A stretch of DNA of 64,000 nucleotides. Origin: Segnochrobactrum spirostomi. GTDB lineage: Bacteria > Pseudomonadota > Alphaproteobacteria > Rhizobiales > Segnochrobactraceae. Shown one piece after another: positions 1-10,100 of the stretch; positions within the stretch are counted from its first letter, which is position 1; every line of letters starts with the position of its first letter. The notes under the pieces were generated by a model. The model searched no databases and was not told where the DNA came from. It was given only the letters and a program-made list of their open reading frames with translations. The position numbers and the translations under genes were made by a program. Location: positions 1,832,001 through 1,896,000 of the forward strand of contig NZ_VWNA01000001.1 of assembly GCF_009600605.1 (NCBI RefSeq), read 5' to 3'.

Positions 1-1176
1 ACGATGATCGAGGCGTTCGCCGCGACCGCGGGCCAGACCCAATCGCTCCACACCAACGCCCTCGACGAGGCCTTGGCGCTGCCGACCGACTTCTCCGCCC
101 GCATCGCCCGCAACACCCAGATCGTGCTCGCCCGCGAAAGCGGCATCACCCGCTCGATCGATCCGTGGGGCGGCTCGTTCCTGGTCGAACGCCTGACCGC
201 CGATCTCGCGGCGCGCGCGCTCGAGCACATCGGCGAGGTCGAAGCGCTCGGCGGCATGGCGAAGGCGATCGAGGCCGGCATTCCGAAGCTGCGCATCGAG
301 GAGGCCGCCGCGCGCACCCAGGCCCGCATCGATGCCGGCGTGCAGACGGTCGTCGGCATCAACAAATATCGCCTCGCCGAAGAGGCGCCGCTCGCGGTCC
401 TCAAGGTCGACAATTCCGCCGTCCGTGCCGCGCAGATCGCCAAGCTCGACCGGCTCAAGGCCGAGCGCGATCCCGCCGCCGTCAGTGCGGCCCTCGCCGC
501 GCTGACCGCCGCGGCGCGGGAGGGGCACGGCAACCTGCTCGCCTTGTCGGTCGCCGCCGCGCGCGCCAAGGCGACCGTCGGCGAGATGTCCGCGGCGCTC
601 GAAGCGGCCTATGGCCGCCACCGCGCCGAAATCCGCACCGCCGCCGGCGTCTATGAGGCGGAGGCGTCGGCGAAGGACCCGGCCTTCGAGGCGGAGATCG
701 TGGCGGTGCGCGCCCTCGTCGCCGATTTCCGCGAGATGGCCGGCCGGCCGCCGCGCATCCTCGTCGCCAAGGTCGGCCAGGATGGCCACGACCGCGGTCA
801 GAAGGTGGTGGCGTCCGCCTTCGCCGATCTCGGCTTCGAGGTCGTCATCGGCCCGCTGTTCGCGAGCCCCGACGAGGTCGCCGACCACGCCGTCGCCGCG
901 GACGTGCACGTCGTCGGCGTCTCGTCGCTCGCCGCCGGCCACCGCACGCTGGTGCCGGCGCTCGTCACCGCGCTCGCCGAACGCGGCCGCGCCGAGATCA
1001 TGGTGGTGGTCGGCGGGGTGATCCCGCCCGACGACGTGGACGATCTCCTCGCCGCCGGCGCGACGGGCGTCTTCCCGCCGGGCACCGTCGTCACCGACGC
1101 CGCCCGCGCCGTGCTCGAACGCCTCTCCGCCCGCCTCGGCTTCGCCCAGAAGACGCCGGCGGATTATCGGGGATAG
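1..1176 (+). CDS. Methylmalonyl-CoA mutase, large subunit, C-terminal part (5' end outside window)
   Basis: The enzyme isomerises methylmalonyl-CoA and succinyl-CoA using adenosylcobalamin, in propionate and branched-chain catabolism. The reading frame is open from base 1, so the catalytic barrel begins before the window. About 390 residues are visible. The first part (with [10 protein letters not shown] and VGINKY) is the end of the mutase barrel. From about residue 250 comes the cobalamin-binding Rossmann domain, with the base-off ligand motif GQDGHDRGQ (Asp-x-His-x-x-Gly) and a later GGVIPPDD segment. It ends in TAG. The family is well recognised; whether it is the MutB/ScpA type or a related acyl-CoA mutase cannot be settled without the missing half. 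Confidence 0.93.
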   Translation, partial: TMIEAFAATAGQTQSLHTNALDEALALPTDFSARIARNTQIVLARESGITRSIDPWGGSFLVERLTADLAARALEHIGEVEALGGMAKAIEAGIPKLRIEEAAARTQARIDAGVQTVVGINKYRLAEEAPLAVLKVDNSAVRAAQIAKLDRLKAERDPAAVSAALAALTAAAREGHGNLLALSVAAARAKATVGEMSAALEAAYGRHRAEIRTAAGVYEAEASAKDPAFEAEIVAVRALVADFREMAGRPPRILVAKVGQDGHDRGQKVVASAFADLGFEVVIGPLFASPDEVADHAVAADVHVVGVSSLAAGHRTLVPALVTALAERGRAEIMVVVGGVIPPDDVDDLLAAGATGVFPPGTVVTDAARAVLERLSARLGFAQKTPADYRG

Positions 1177-1444
1177 CCAACGGGCACCGCACACTGACCT
1201 TGGTCGAGCGCTCCGACAAAATAGCCTTGCCGGACGCGTTTTTGCGTTCGCTCAAGGTCGTCCTCGGCCCGGCCGGCTATCGAATGGACGGGCGCGCGGT
1301 GGGTGCGCCCGGCGGGACGAGACCCGCCTGCTCCGGCGACGGCAGCCCATGCTCGGCACCGCCACCCTTTCGATTGTCGAGAGCGTCCCCTTCCGGTTCA
1401 GTGGCGGAACGAAACCGCACGGAACCAAAAGGGGGAACGCTTCC

Positions 1445-1534
1445 ATGGCGCATTCGAAAGGAACGGCGCATTCGAAGGGGATGGGGCATCCGAAAGGGGC
1501 GGCGCAGTCTAAGGGAAAGGCTCGGTCGAAGGGG
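1445..1534 (+). repeat. Five tandem 18-bp units encoding xSKG repeats
   Basis: The first 90 bases of the antiporter gene are five imperfect direct repeats of 18 bp (GCGCATTCGAAAGGAACG-like). Each encodes a six-residue unit with a Ser/Pro-Lys-Gly core. The copies differ at scattered positions, mostly third-codon and first-residue changes, so they are not a fresh slippage product. Confidence 0.8.
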
Positions 1535-2878
1535 ACCCCCGCGTCGGCCGAACCCGAGGCCCGCTCGCTCGGCTTCTGGACCTGCACGGCGCTCGTCATC
1601 GGCAACGTGGTCGGGTCCGGCTTCTTCCTCATTCCGGCCGCGCTGGCACCCTATGGCGCCGTCGCCCTGATCGGCTGGGTCGCCATGTCGTTCGGCGCGG
1701 TGGCGCTCGCCCTCGTGTTCGCCCGGCTGTCGCGCATTGCGCCCGCCGCCGGCGGACCCTACGCCTTCACCCGGCTCGGCTTCGGCGAGTTCGCCGGGTT
1801 CCTCATCGCCTGGGGCTACTGGATCTCGATCTGGGCGTCCCAGCCGGCGATCGCGCTCGCCTTCGCGGGCTATCTCGAATCCCTGATCCCCGGCCTTCAG
1901 GGGATGAAAGGGGCGACGACGATCATCGCCCTCGCCTCGATGTGGTTCGTCGCCGCGATCAACCTGCGCGGCGTCAAGGAGGCGGGCCGCTTCCAGCTCG
2001 CCATGGTCGCGATCAAGATCGTGCCCTTCCTCGCCATCGCCACGATCGGGCTCCTGTGGGTCGACTGGAACCGCTTCGTCCCGATCAATCCGACCGGCCA
2101 ATCGTTCTGGGCGGCGCTCTCGGCAACTGCGCCGCTCACCATGTTCGCCTTCCTCGGCATCGAGTCCGCGACGGTGCCGGCCGGCGACGTGAAGGACCCG
2201 GAGCGCACCATCCCGCGAGCGACCATCGTCGGCACCCTCGTCGCCGCCTGCCTGTTCCTGTTCGGCACCATGGCGGTGATGGGCGTCGTGCCCGAAGCGA
2301 CGCTCGCCGCCTCGTCGGCCCCGTTCTCCGCCGCGGCGACCTCGATGTGGGGCGGCGGTGCCGGCGTGATCATCGCGCTCGCGGCGATGCTATCGTCGCT
2401 CGGCGCGCTCAACGGCTGGACGCTTCTGATGGCCCAGGTGCCGATGGCCGCGGCGCGCGACGGCGTGCTGCCGCGGTTCTTCGGCGAAACCAACCGCAAC
2501 GGCGTGCCGACCAAGGGCATCCTGCTGTCGGTGTCGCTCTCCTCGGCCCTGCTGATCCTCGAATCCTCGGGCGTGAAGGGGCTGATGAAGGTCTACGACT
2601 TCATCGTCGACATCTCGACCGACGCCGAGATGGTGCCTTACGTGTTCTGCTGCTGCGTGGAAGGCATCCTGTTCGCCACGCTCGCGAAGCGGGAAGGTCT
2701 GTTCTCGCGCCGCACCTACATCCCGATCGCCACCGTCGCCTTCCTGTTCTCGATGTGGACGATCTACGGCTCCGGCCCGCGTGCGGGCATGTGGGGCCTC
2801 CTTCTCCTGCTCGCCGGCCTGCCGCTCTACGTCCACATGCGCCGCAGCCGGCCCGATTCCGGATCCGCCGAACCCTAA
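1445..2878 (+). CDS. APC-family amino acid antiporter (AdiC-like) with N-terminal hexapeptide repeats
   Basis: A 477-residue membrane permease of the APC superfamily, probably exchanging arginine for agmatine with the decarboxylase encoded next. The motif GNVVGSGFFLIP matches the substrate-binding helix 1 of AdiC, and FLGIESATVPAGDV plus LGALNGWTLL match helices 6 and 8. About 12 hydrophobic segments are visible. I place the start at ATG 1445 because AGGGGG precedes it; the frame is open upstream to 1349. Residues 1-30 are odd: five imperfect six-residue units (AHSKGT, AHSKGM, GHPKGA and so on) make a cationic Ser-Lys-Gly tail before helix 1. The decarboxylase starts 19 bp downstream, so they form an operon. 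Confidence 0.85.
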   Translation: MAHSKGTAHSKGMGHPKGAAQSKGKARSKGTPASAEPEARSLGFWTCTALVIGNVVGSGFFLIPAALAPYGAVALIGWVAMSFGAVALALVFARLSRIAPAAGGPYAFTRLGFGEFAGFLIAWGYWISIWASQPAIALAFAGYLESLIPGLQGMKGATTIIALASMWFVAAINLRGVKEAGRFQLAMVAIKIVPFLAIATIGLLWVDWNRFVPINPTGQSFWAALSATAPLTMFAFLGIESATVPAGDVKDPERTIPRATIVGTLVAACLFLFGTMAVMGVVPEATLAASSAPFSAAATSMWGGGAGVIIALAAMLSSLGALNGWTLLMAQVPMAAARDGVLPRFFGETNRNGVPTKGILLSVSLSSALLILESSGVKGLMKVYDFIVDISTDAEMVPYVFCCCVEGILFATLAKREGLFSRRTYIPIATVAFLFSMWTIYGSGPRAGMWGLLLLLAGLPLYVHMRRSRPDSGSAEP

Positions 2879-2897
2879 GAACCAAGGAGTGGCCGCG

Positions 2898-5207
2898 ATG
2901 ACGCCGACGGTGGAAGAAAGACTGGGCCTGCGCGCCCTCTTCATCAACGACGAGCTGACCGAGCAATCGGCGGCGGGGCGCGCCGCGCGCGACCTCGTCG
3001 CCGAGCTCGAGGCACGCGACGTCGACGTGGTCGCAGCCGTCTCGGCCGAGGACGCCCGGGCGGTGATCGTCTCGGATTCCTCGATCCAGTGCGTCCTGCT
3101 CGATTGGGACCTCGCCGCCGATCCCGACCACAAGGCGGCGACGGACCTGCTCAAAACCATCCGCGCCCGCAACGCCACGATCCCGATCTTCCTCATCGCC
3201 GAGCGCTCGGCCGCGTCCGAGCTGCCGATCGACGTGATGACGGAAGCCGACGATTATATCTGGCTCCTCGAGGACACCCCGGACTTCATCGGCGGCCGCG
3301 TCGTCGCCGCCATCGAGCGCTACCGCGCCGACCTCTTGCCGCCGATGTTCAAGGCGCTCGCGGCCTTCGCCCGCGTCCACGAATATTCCTGGCACACGCC
3401 GGGCCACACCGGCGGCACCGCCTTCCTCAAGCACCCGGTCGGGCGCGCCTTCTTCGAGTTCTTCGGCGAGGAGCTGTTTCGCTCGGATCTCTCGATCTCG
3501 GTCGGCGAGCTCGGCTCGCTGCTCGACCATTCCGGCCCGATCGGCGCGGGCGAGCGCTATGCGGCCCGGGTGTTCGGCGCCGACCGCTCCTACACGGTGA
3601 CCAACGGCTCCTCGACGTCGAACCGCGTCATCCTGATGGCGAGCGTGACGCGCAACCAGATCGCGCTGTGCGACCGCAATTGCCACAAATCGGCCGAGCA
3701 CGCGATGACGCTGTCGGGCGCGATCCCGACCTATCTCGTGCCCTCGCGCAACGGCCTTGGGCTGATCGGCCCGATCCATCCGGAGCGCCTCACCGCGGCG
3801 GCGATCGGGAAGGCCATCGCCGACAATCCTCTGGCGGCGAAGGCGACCGACAAGAGTCCGGTCCACGCCATCATCACCAACTCGACCTATGACGGCCTCT
3901 GCTACAACGTGGCCCGGGTCGAGGAATTGCTCGGCCAGAGCGTCGACCGCCTCCATTTCGACGAGGCCTGGTACGGCTACGCGCGGTTCAACCCGATCTA
4001 CGCCAAGCGCTTCGCCATGCACGGCGAACCGGGCGAGCGCGACCCGTCGGGACCGACGGTGTTCGCCACCCAATCGACCCACAAATTGCTCGCCGCGCTC
4101 TCCCAGGCGTCCTTCATCCACGTCCGCGACGGGCGCCGGCCGATCCCGCACAACCGGTTCAACGAGGCGTTCATGATGCACGCCTCGACCTCCCCGCAAT
4201 ATGCCATCATCGCCTCGAACGACGTCGCGGCGGCGATGATGGACGGCCCGGGCGGGCTCGCGCTGACGACGGAATCGATCCACGAAGCGGTCGCCTTCCG
4301 CCAGACGGTGGCCCGCATCCGCGCCGAACTCACCGCTCGAGGGAGCTGGTTCTTCGGAATCTGGCAGCCGGACAGCGTCAAGGTTCCGGGCGAGGCGGCT
4401 GCGGTCGCCTTCGAAAAGGCCGACCCGGAAATCCTCGCCACCGACCCGCAAGCCTGGGTGCTGCATCCCGGCGCGGCGTGGCACGGCTTCGAGGATCTCG
4501 AAGACGATTATTGCATGCTCGACCCGATCAAGGTCTCGGTGATGACGCCGGGCATGTCGGCTGAAGGCGTGCTCGCCGACGACGGCATTCCGGCGACGAT
4601 CCTGACCGCCTACCTCGACGCCCGCGGCATCGTCGTCGAGAAGACGACGGACTTCACCATCCTGTTCCTGTTCTCGCTCGGCATCACCAAGGGCAAGTGG
4701 GGCACGCTCATCAACGCGCTGCTCGATTTCCGCAAGGATTACGACGCCAACCTCTCGCTCGCCCGCGCCCTTCCCGCCCTCGTGGAGGCCAACCCGCAGC
4801 GCTACGGCACGATGGGGCTCAAGGATCTCTGCTCGGAGATGTTCGCGGCGATGCGGGACTTCCGCACCACCAAGATGCTCGCCGAGGGCTTCTCGGTGCT
4901 GCCGACGCCGGTGTTCAGCCCGGTCGAGGCCTATGAGGCGCTGGTGCTCGGCAAGGTCGAGACGCTGACGCTCGATCAGATGGCGAACCGGGTGGTGGCG
5001 ACCGGCGTGGTGCCCTATCCGCCCGGCATCCCGCTTCTGATGCCCGGCGAGAATGCCGGCCCGGCCGACGGCCCGCTGCTCGGCTACCTCAAGGCGCTCG
5101 AAGCCTTCGACGCCAAGTTCCCCGGCTTCACCCACGACACCCACGGCGTCGAGGTGGAAGACGGGCGCTACCGCGTGCTCTGCCTCACCGAAAAGACTGC
5201 GGCCTGA
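2898..5207 (+). CDS. Arginine/lysine/ornithine decarboxylase, AdiA-like, PLP-dependent
   Basis: A cytoplasmic PLP fold-type I decarboxylase of 769 residues, close to the 755 of biodegradative arginine decarboxylase. It consumes a proton by decarboxylating a basic amino acid, most likely arginine to agmatine given the two antiporters around it. Residues 1-130 are the flavodoxin-like wing domain (LLDWDL). The large domain has EYSWHTPGHTGGTAF, the aspartate region HFDEAWYGYARF and the PLP lysine in TQSTHKLLAA. The C-terminal domain follows. ATG 2898 has AAGGAG upstream and follows the first antiporter by 19 bp. Substrate is inferred from context and overall similarity; lysine or ornithine is not excluded. 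Confidence 0.9.
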   Translation: MTPTVEERLGLRALFINDELTEQSAAGRAARDLVAELEARDVDVVAAVSAEDARAVIVSDSSIQCVLLDWDLAADPDHKAATDLLKTIRARNATIPIFLIAERSAASELPIDVMTEADDYIWLLEDTPDFIGGRVVAAIERYRADLLPPMFKALAAFARVHEYSWHTPGHTGGTAFLKHPVGRAFFEFFGEELFRSDLSISVGELGSLLDHSGPIGAGERYAARVFGADRSYTVTNGSSTSNRVILMASVTRNQIALCDRNCHKSAEHAMTLSGAIPTYLVPSRNGLGLIGPIHPERLTAAAIGKAIADNPLAAKATDKSPVHAIITNSTYDGLCYNVARVEELLGQSVDRLHFDEAWYGYARFNPIYAKRFAMHGEPGERDPSGPTVFATQSTHKLLAALSQASFIHVRDGRRPIPHNRFNEAFMMHASTSPQYAIIASNDVAAAMMDGPGGLALTTESIHEAVAFRQTVARIRAELTARGSWFFGIWQPDSVKVPGEAAAVAFEKADPEILATDPQAWVLHPGAAWHGFEDLEDDYCMLDPIKVSVMTPGMSAEGVLADDGIPATILTAYLDARGIVVEKTTDFTILFLFSLGITKGKWGTLINALLDFRKDYDANLSLARALPALVEANPQRYGTMGLKDLCSEMFAAMRDFRTTKMLAEGFSVLPTPVFSPVEAYEALVLGKVETLTLDQMANRVVATGVVPYPPGIPLLMPGENAGPADGPLLGYLKALEAFDAKFPGFTHDTHGVEVEDGRYRVLCLTEKTAA

Positions 5208-5221
5208 GGGAGGATCGCATC

Positions 5222-6793
5222 ATGGCAACCGACAGCTCCACCGCGTCCGCCTCCTCCGCGGCGGCAACCGCCGGCAAGATCGGCCTCGTCCCGGCGACCT
5301 TGATGGTGGCCGGCAACATGATGGGCTCCGGCGTCTTCATGCTGCCGGCGAACCTCGCCGCGATCGGCGGCATCGCCGTGTTCGGCTGGATCATCACCCT
5401 CGTCGGCGCACTCTCCCTCGCCCTCGTGTTCGCCAAGCTCGCCGCGATCGATCCCCTCGCCGGCGGGCCTTATGCCTACGCCCGCAAGGCGTTCGGCGAC
5501 TATATGGGCTACCAGACGAACCTCATCTATTGGCTCGCCAACGTGGTCGGCAATGTCGGCCTCGCGGTCGCCGGCCTCGGCTATCTCTCGCACTTCTTCC
5601 CCGTTCTGAAGAACCCCCTGGTGCTCGCGCTCGGGCAGATCGCGGTCGTCTGGTTCTTCACCTACGCCAACATCCTGGGTCCACGTTTCGTCGGTCGCAT
5701 GCAATCGCTGACGACGGTGTTCGCGCTCGTCCCGATCATCGGCATGGCGCTCTTCGGCTGGTTCTGGTTCCACGCCGACACCTATGCGGCCGGCTGGAAC
5801 GTCTCGGGCAAGGACAGCATCGGCGCGGTCGGCGCCACGCTCAACTTCACGCTCTGGGCCTTCATCGGCGTCGAGACCGCCTCGGTGTCGGCCGGCGTCG
5901 TCGCGAACCCGAGCCGCAACGTGCCGATCGCGACGCTCGGCGGCGTCATCCTCGCCGGCATCTGCTACGTGCTGTCGTCGTCGGCGGTCATGGGCATGAT
6001 CCCGAACAAGGAGCTCATCGCCTCGGCGGCACCGTTCGCGGACGCGGCTCGCATCGCCCTCGGTCCGCTCGCGGCAAACATCGTCGCCGGCTGCGCGGCG
6101 ATCGGCTGCCTCGGCTCACTCGCCGGGTGGACGCTGCTCGTCGGCCAGACCGCCAAGGCCGCCGCCGACGACGGTCTCTTCCCCAACGTGTTCGCGAAGA
6201 TCAACTCGAAGGGCGTCCCCTCGGCCGGCCTCGCGATCGTCGCCGTTATCATGACCGTGCAGATTATCGCGACCATGTCGCCGACGGCGAGCGAGCAGTT
6301 CGGCAAGATCGCCTCGATCGCGGTGATCATGACGCTCCTGCCCTACATTTATTCGGCGATCTCGATCAAAGTCCTCGCCTATAAGAAGATCTCGCACCAC
6401 GAATACACGATCTATGCGGCGATCGCGCTCGTCGCCGCGATCTACAGCCTGTGGGCGATGGTCGGTTCGGACGGCGAGCAGACGCGCTGGTCGCTGATCT
6501 TCGTCATCACGACGATCGTGTTCTACTCGCTGTCGCTGAACCACAAGCGCGACGTCGAGGAGCACGTGATGACGCCGGGCGGTCGGGCGCCGCGCTGGAT
6601 CCGCTACGCCACGCTCGCGATCACCATCGTGGCGCTGGCGCTGATGTTCTGGCAGTCGGTCGGCCGCTTCGGCGCCGGTTCGCTGCTGACCCGCTCGCCG
6701 CAGCCGCCGGTCGCGCAATCGAGCGTCCCCTCGAACGCCCCCGCCGGGGTTCCGGAGACCACGCCGGCACAGAGCGGCGCGGCGGGGCAGTAG
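5222..6793 (+). CDS. adiC: Arginine:agmatine antiporter, AdiC-like
   Basis: A 523-residue inner-membrane antiporter that would import arginine and export agmatine. Similarity to AdiC is strong: MVAGNMMGSGVFMLPANLA in helix 1, TLWAFIGVETASVSAG in helix 6 (equivalent of Trp202) and SLAGWTLLVGQTAKAAADDG in helix 8 (equivalent of the gating Trp293). About 12 membrane segments are visible. The C-terminus carries an extra tail of about 50 residues rich in Pro, Ala and Gln after one more hydrophobic segment. It starts 14 bp after the decarboxylase stop and completes the three-gene operon. Assignment is firm; substrate is inferred from known AdiC. Confidence 0.9.
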   Translation: MATDSSTASASSAAATAGKIGLVPATLMVAGNMMGSGVFMLPANLAAIGGIAVFGWIITLVGALSLALVFAKLAAIDPLAGGPYAYARKAFGDYMGYQTNLIYWLANVVGNVGLAVAGLGYLSHFFPVLKNPLVLALGQIAVVWFFTYANILGPRFVGRMQSLTTVFALVPIIGMALFGWFWFHADTYAAGWNVSGKDSIGAVGATLNFTLWAFIGVETASVSAGVVANPSRNVPIATLGGVILAGICYVLSSSAVMGMIPNKELIASAAPFADAARIALGPLAANIVAGCAAIGCLGSLAGWTLLVGQTAKAAADDGLFPNVFAKINSKGVPSAGLAIVAVIMTVQIIATMSPTASEQFGKIASIAVIMTLLPYIYSAISIKVLAYKKISHHEYTIYAAIALVAAIYSLWAMVGSDGEQTRWSLIFVITTIVFYSLSLNHKRDVEEHVMTPGGRAPRWIRYATLAITIVALALMFWQSVGRFGAGSLLTRSPQPPVAQSSVPSNAPAGVPETTPAQSGAAGQ

Positions 6794-6813
6794 GGCGGTT
6801 CGCTCTCCCTCTC

Positions 6814-6909
6814 TGTCGTCATCCCCGGCCGTGTGGCGGGGATCCAGGAGCGGCACGCTCGGTGGTCGACGCCCTGGGTTGCCGGCACCAGGCCGGCAAT
6901 GACGATGGA
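6814..6909 (+). repeat. Dispersed intergenic repeat, copy 1
   Basis: A GC-rich imperfect palindromic element with the segment CTGGGTTGCCGGCAC, AGGCCGGCAATGACGA and a 5' GTCGTCATCCCCGG edge. A second copy lies inverted at 45229-45328. It matches the general form of short intergenic repeats common in rhizobial genomes. No coding potential is seen. Confidence 0.6.
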
Positions 6910-6930
6910 AGGGTCGTGCCCGGTTCAGAC

Positions 6931-7128
6931 CCCACCCCGGCGCTTCGCGCCACCCCTCCCCCTGGCAGGGGAGGGGAAAAGCGGCGGCGAGGTCGGGGGC
7001 ATCAGCGAAGGCTGTTAGGCTTGCTTATCGCTCTGTGGAAACACACCGCGAGTGCCTCCCCAGTTGGGGGAGGGACAGACCGGCGAAGCCGGTCAGGGTG
7101 GGGCCGGCGCCGTCAGGCGCCGGAGGAC
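6931..7128. repeat. GC-palindrome intergenic repeats between adiC and the synthetase
   Basis: Two clusters of palindromes: CCTCCCCCTGGCAGGGGAGG near 6960-6980 and CTCCCCAGTTGGGGGAG near 7054-7070, followed by ACCGGCGAAGCCGGT and CCGGCGCCGTCAGGCGCCGG. Such units are frequent intergenic elements in alphaproteobacteria. The two genes are convergent here, so they may also act as terminators. The rest of 6794-7168 holds nothing else I can recognise. Confidence 0.5.
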
Positions 7129-7168
7129 TGGGCGAGCCGCGCAGCCGCTGGCAATCCCTGCCCGCCCC

Positions 7169-10100
7169 TTACACCGCCTGCGCCGGGGAGCCGGCCCAGG
7201 CGGTGCCGGCGGGCAGGGTCTCGCCCTTCATGGCGAGCGAGGAGGCGCCGAGCCGGGCCCCCTCTTCGATGCGGGCGCCGTAGAGCACGATCGAGCGGGC
7301 GCCGATGACAGCATGGGCACCGATCTCGACCGGGCCGATCTTCATCACGCGATCCTCGAAGAGGTGGGTCTGCGGACCGCAATCCTCGTTGAGCGCCGCG
7401 TTGTCGCCGATCGACACGACGTCGAACTCGGTGATGTCCGTCGTATCCCAGAACACCTGCTTGCCGACCTTCACGCCGAGCAGCCGCATGCAGGGCGACA
7501 GGAACGGGGTGCCGCGCAGGGCGCCCAGGAAGTAGGGCACGGCGAGGCTCTCGTAGATCGAGGTCACGGCTTCGCTCCGCCACACGAACGGCGTCCACAT
7601 CGGATGCTCGCCCGACTGATAGCGCCCGACGAAGAGCCACTTGACGAGGACCGTCACGGCGAACACCGGCACGCCGAAGATCGCGAGATAGAACGGGGCG
7701 AACGAGAGCGCGGAAACGCCCGCGCCGTAATCGTCGTACATCTCGTAGGTGGCGGAGATGAGGAACATGGTGCAGGCGAGGGTGACCGCGCCGGGCAGCA
7801 CGATGCGCACGAACTCCACGGCGAGACGACCGGCGATGCGCCAGGGGGTCGGGCGGAAGGTCAGGTCCGCCTTGTAGCCGCCGAAAGTCTGCCGGGTCGG
7901 CAATTCCTCGCTCGGGATGCCGAACCAGGTCGTGCCCTCGCGCATGCGGGCCGTGTCCTCGGGCGGCACCGAGAGGCAGCCGATCAGGACGCCGTCCGGC
8001 ACGTCGGTGCCGTCGGGCACCAGGGCACCGTTGCCGATGAAGGTGCGGGTGCCGATGCGGGTCCGCTTCAGGGTCAGGCGGCCGTGGCGGATCTGGGCGT
8101 CGCCGAGGGTCACGGCGTCGGCGACGAAGCTCTCGTCGCCGATCTCGAGCAGATCGTGGGTCACCGACGAGGCGGTCGAGACCTCGGCCCGCTTGCCGAG
8201 CTTCACCCCGAGCGCGCGGTACCACGGCGCGAGATAGAGCGAGGCATAGAGCGTGTGCAGCACGCCGAGCGAGAGGTCCATCATCTGATCGACGAACCAC
8301 TTGCGCATGTAGAACACGCTCGCGGTGCGATAGACGCCCTCCTTCACCCGCGGCAGAACAACCCAGCGCAGCACGACGATCTCGAGCGCGACGAGCACAA
8401 TGTAGAGCAGCGACAGAACAGGCGTGAGGACGAGATAGCTGAAGTCACCGTTCGGCACCGCCGCATCGAGCGTATCGAGGGTGACGATGATCGGCAGCGC
8501 CGGGATCAGGGCGACGAGCGGGAAGAGCAGAACCAGCAGCGCGAAGGCGAACCCATAGGCGATCGCAGCCGGGCGCGACACCGGATCCGGCTCGCCGACC
8601 GCGGTCCGGTCGACCTTGGCCTTGAAGTGGGCGGGAGAGCCGATCCAGGCTTCGCCCGCGGGGATCGCGCCCCCATCGGCGAGCGCGCCGAGATCGCCGA
8701 GCTCGCTCCAATCACCGACGCGCGCATCGCGGCCGACGACGGCGTTCGAACCGACATAAGCATGCGCGCCGACATCGCAGCGGCCGATCTTCAGGAGACC
8801 GTCCTCGACGACCGCGTTCTGCAGCACCACGCCGTTGCCGAAGCTCGAATGATCGCCGATCGACACGAGGTCGGCGGCGCCGATGTCGAGCGTGCCGAGA
8901 TAGCAGTCGCGACCGATGCGGGCACCGAGCAGGCGATGGTAGATGTTGTAGATCGGGGTGCCCGACAGGTAGTTGGTCGGCACGATCTCGAGGAGCCGCG
9001 AGACGAACCACCAGCGCATATAATAGGCGCCCCAGACCGGATATTCGCCGGGCTTGTAGCGACCGATGAAGATCCACTTCGCCGCGATCGACAAAAGGAT
9101 CGTCAGCGGCGGCACGATCGTGAAGACCGCGAGCGCGGCGAGCGCGGGGATCGCGATGCCCTCGACCTCCTCCGAGACGAAGGAATAGGTCAGGAAGGGG
9201 ACCAGGATCTGCGCGGCGAACAGGCCGTAAATGAAAAGCAGGCCGACGAACTGCATCGCCCCGCAGACGAGGAAGCGCAGGCGCGGCACCGCGGAGAAGG
9301 CGCGGGCGGGAGCCGCAGCGGCGGCCGCGGCCTGCGCCGGGCGGGCGGCGTCGATGCGCGCGGCGATGCCTTCGAGGGTGCGGCCGGCATAGAGATCCTG
9401 CAGCGCGACCGCGCGGAAGGCGGCCTCGCGGCGCAGGTCCGAGACGAAGCGGGCGGCGAGCAGGGAGTGGCCGCCGAGATCGGTGAAGAAGTCGTCCGTC
9501 ACGCTCGCCGGGCGGCCGGGGATGAGGCGGCCGATTGCCTCGACGAGGGCCCGCTCGGTCTCGGTGCGCGGCGCCACGATCTCGCGGTCGTCGCCGACCG
9601 CCGAGAGATCGCCGATCTCCGGCAGCGCCTTGCGATTCATCTTGCCGTTCGGCAGGCGCGGCAGGGCATCGAGCGTCTTGTAGAGGTTCGGCACCATGTA
9701 GGCCGGCAGCTTCGCGGCGAGCCGGGCGCGCAGCGCGGCCGGATCGATCGCGACGCCGGCGCGGGGCAGCACATAGGCGACGAGCTGGTCGGTGCCCGCG
9801 GCGTCCTTCTTCAGCGCGACCGCGGCGCCGGCGAGCTCGTCGCAGCGCGACAGCTCGGCCTCGATCTCGCCGAGCTCGATGCGGTAGCCGCGCAGCTTGA
9901 CCTGGTCGTCGATGCGGCCGTGGAACACGATCGCACCGGTCTCGTCCACGCTGGCGTGGTCGCCGGTGCGGTAGATCATGGGATCGCCGGTCGCCGTGCC
10001 GCCGAACGGGTTCGGCACGAACTTCTCGGCGGTGAGATCGGGACGGCCGACATAGCCGAGCGAGACGCCCGGTCCCCCGATGCACAATTCGCCGACCTCG

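Noticed and set aside
1177-1444. Possible extra gene or RNA between the mutase and the first antiporter
   Set aside because: No ribosome site, start or structure could be supported; it is treated as the promoter region of the acid-resistance operon.
2601-5144. 847-codon open frame on the minus strand opposite the arginine decarboxylase
   Set aside because: Shadow of the decarboxylase reading frame; composition is Arg/Glu/Asp/Gly-rich without domains.
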